Shown here piece by piece: positions 63,193 through 64,000 of a stretch of 64,000 nucleotides of DNA. The DNA is from CAVONB01 sp963697205. GTDB taxonomy: Bacteria > Pseudomonadota > Alphaproteobacteria > Rhizobiales > Hyphomicrobiaceae. The stretch lies in the NCBI GenBank assembly GCA_963697205.1, contig CAVONB010000013.1, positions 62,001-126,000 of the forward strand, given 5' to 3'. Under the pieces are notes generated by a model. The model was not told the DNA's origin. It saw only the letters and a program-made list of their open reading frames with translations, and did not search any database. Both the position numbers and the translations under genes were made by a program. The first letter of the stretch is position 1; each line of letters opens with the position of its first letter.

Positions 63193-64000
63193 ATGCCCAC
63201 ACCATCGACGGACAGCCCAGGGCTTTCGCGCTCGCCGGCGGCCTTCTTCATGATGCTGGCCTTCATCAACTGGCTCGCATTCGCGAGCTGGCACACGCTG
63301 CTGCACAACTTCACCATCGAGGAGGGCGGCTTCGGCTGGTTCGAGACCGGTCTTCTCCAGACGGTGCGCGAGATCCCAGGGTTCCTCGCATTCACGGCCA
63401 TCTTCTGGATACTCTGGTTCCGCGAGCAGGCCTTTGCCTATACGAGCCTGCTCATCATGGCCGCGGGCATGGCCCTGACGGGGTTCTTCCCCTCCCTGAC
63501 CGGCGTGCTGCTCACCACCACCATCATGTCGATCGGCTTCCACTACTTCGAGGCCAGCGCCCAGTCCCTGCAACTCCAGATCCTGTCCAAGCAGGAGGCG
63601 CCTTACGTCATGGGCCGCATCGCCAGCGCTGGCGCCGCCGCCCAGCTGCTCGCCTATTCCGCGATGGCCTTCGTCTGGTGGACGGGTCTGCGCAGCTACG
63701 AGATCATGTACGTCGGCGCCGGTCTGGTCTGTGTGGCCCTGATCGTCGCCTCCTGGCTGACCTTCGGGCGGTTTGAAGGGCCCGTCGTCCAGAAGAAGTC
63801 GATCGTTCTGCGCAAGCGCTACTGGCTCTATTACGCCATGCAGTTCATGTCCGGCGCACGCCGGCAGATCTTCATCGCCTTCGCCGGCTTCCTGCTCGTC
63901 AAGCAGTTCGGTTTCACCGTCGCCAACATGGCGCTGATGATGTTCGTCACAGCCGTCATGACGACGCTTCTTGCCTCCCAGCTCGGCGCCCTCGTCGCGC
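63193..64000 (+). CDS. MFS-family transporter, N-terminal part (cut by the window edge)
   Basis: ATG 63193 with GGGGAG upstream opens a frame that runs past the end of the window (269 residues visible). At least seven transmembrane helices are present; the first, AFFMMLAFINWLAFASWHTL, is followed by GWFETGLLQTVREIPGFLAF, and the middle of the protein has the family segment MQFMSGARRQIFIAFAGFLL. I recall similar proteins in many Rhizobiales without known substrate. Confidence 0.85.
   Translation, partial: MPTPSTDSPGLSRSPAAFFMMLAFINWLAFASWHTLLHNFTIEEGGFGWFETGLLQTVREIPGFLAFTAIFWILWFREQAFAYTSLLIMAAGMALTGFFPSLTGVLLTTTIMSIGFHYFEASAQSLQLQILSKQEAPYVMGRIASAGAAAQLLAYSAMAFVWWTGLRSYEIMYVGAGLVCVALIVASWLTFGRFEGPVVQKKSIVLRKRYWLYYAMQFMSGARRQIFIAFAGFLLVKQFGFTVANMALMMFVTAVMTTLLASQLGALVA

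Overview
The window is a GC-rich chromosomal segment (roughly two-thirds G+C by eye) from an alphaproteobacterium, most likely of the order Hyphomicrobiales (Rhizobiales). The evidence is gene content and order: tatA-tatB-tatC-serS-surE followed by a LysM/LytM gene, waaA-lpxK-DUF2093 near xseA and purD, tadA facing rluB-rsmD, and lspA-ileS beside a lipoprotein gene and M16 peptidases. An FnrL-type regulator, a cysteine-free Fur/Mur-like protein and a consensus CtrA box (TTAA-N7-TTAAC) fit the same group. The genus cannot be fixed from the sequence alone. There are no rRNA or tRNA genes, CRISPR arrays, insertion sequences or prophage genes; this is core plus ordinary accessory chromosome.

Layout. 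1-3.4 kb: the end of an isovaleryl-CoA dehydrogenase gene, two small-molecule transporter-like genes and three small membrane or exported proteins of unknown function. 3.4-9.5 kb: the Tat export genes, seryl-tRNA synthetase (frameshifted), surE and a CtrA-boxed LysM/LytM lipoprotein related to NlpD/DipM. 9.6-10.8 kb: a PrdB/GrdB-family reductase gene with an in-frame TGA followed by a hairpin at SECIS-like distance, a probable selenoprotein. 10.9-15.7 kb: small proteins, an Lrp regulator, an ELM1-like protein, a 2OG-Fe(II) oxygenase, a CPBP-type membrane protein and a tyrosine phosphatase. 15.9-19.2 kb: lipid A/Kdo genes, with an acyltransferase-like DUF374 domain and WaaA in one reading frame, then lpxK and a DUF2093 gene. 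19.4-28 kb: xseA, purD, a fluoroacetate-dehalogenase-like hydrolase, a patatin, tadA, rluB, rsmD and an EamA transporter. 28-39 kb: an orphan solute-binding protein, mutL, a double M16 peptidase, a lipoprotein, lspA and ileS (frameshifted). 39-45.4 kb: hyi and denD (acid-sugar catabolism) around a metallo-beta-lactamase-fold gene, then a coupled pair of GTPases. 45.4-49.7 kb: a Mn/Fe-type ABC transporter (sitABCD) divergent from a Fur/Mur regulator, with three inverted repeats between them. 49.7-52.1 kb: a thioesterase, a beta-hydroxyacid dehydrogenase and fnrL with an FNR box. 52.1-58.5 kb: an apparent methionine-cycle operon running right to left: ArsR-methyltransferase regulator, metF, the homocysteine domain of MetH as a separate gene, a membrane protein, and the rest of metH (frameshifted). 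58.8-64 kb: a membrane protein, three tandem L,D-transpeptidases and the start of an MFS transporter.

Functional links. Envelope biology dominates: Tat export, amidase-activator-like LytM protein, Kdo/lipid A synthesis, lipoprotein signal peptidase, periplasmic proteases and L,D-transpeptidases. The methionine operon and its AT-rich palindrome, and the sit/Fur promoter region, are the clearest regulatory units. Five apparent single-base indels, all in housekeeping genes (serS twice, lspA, ileS, metH), point to sequence errors rather than gene decay, so those genes should be read as probably functional.
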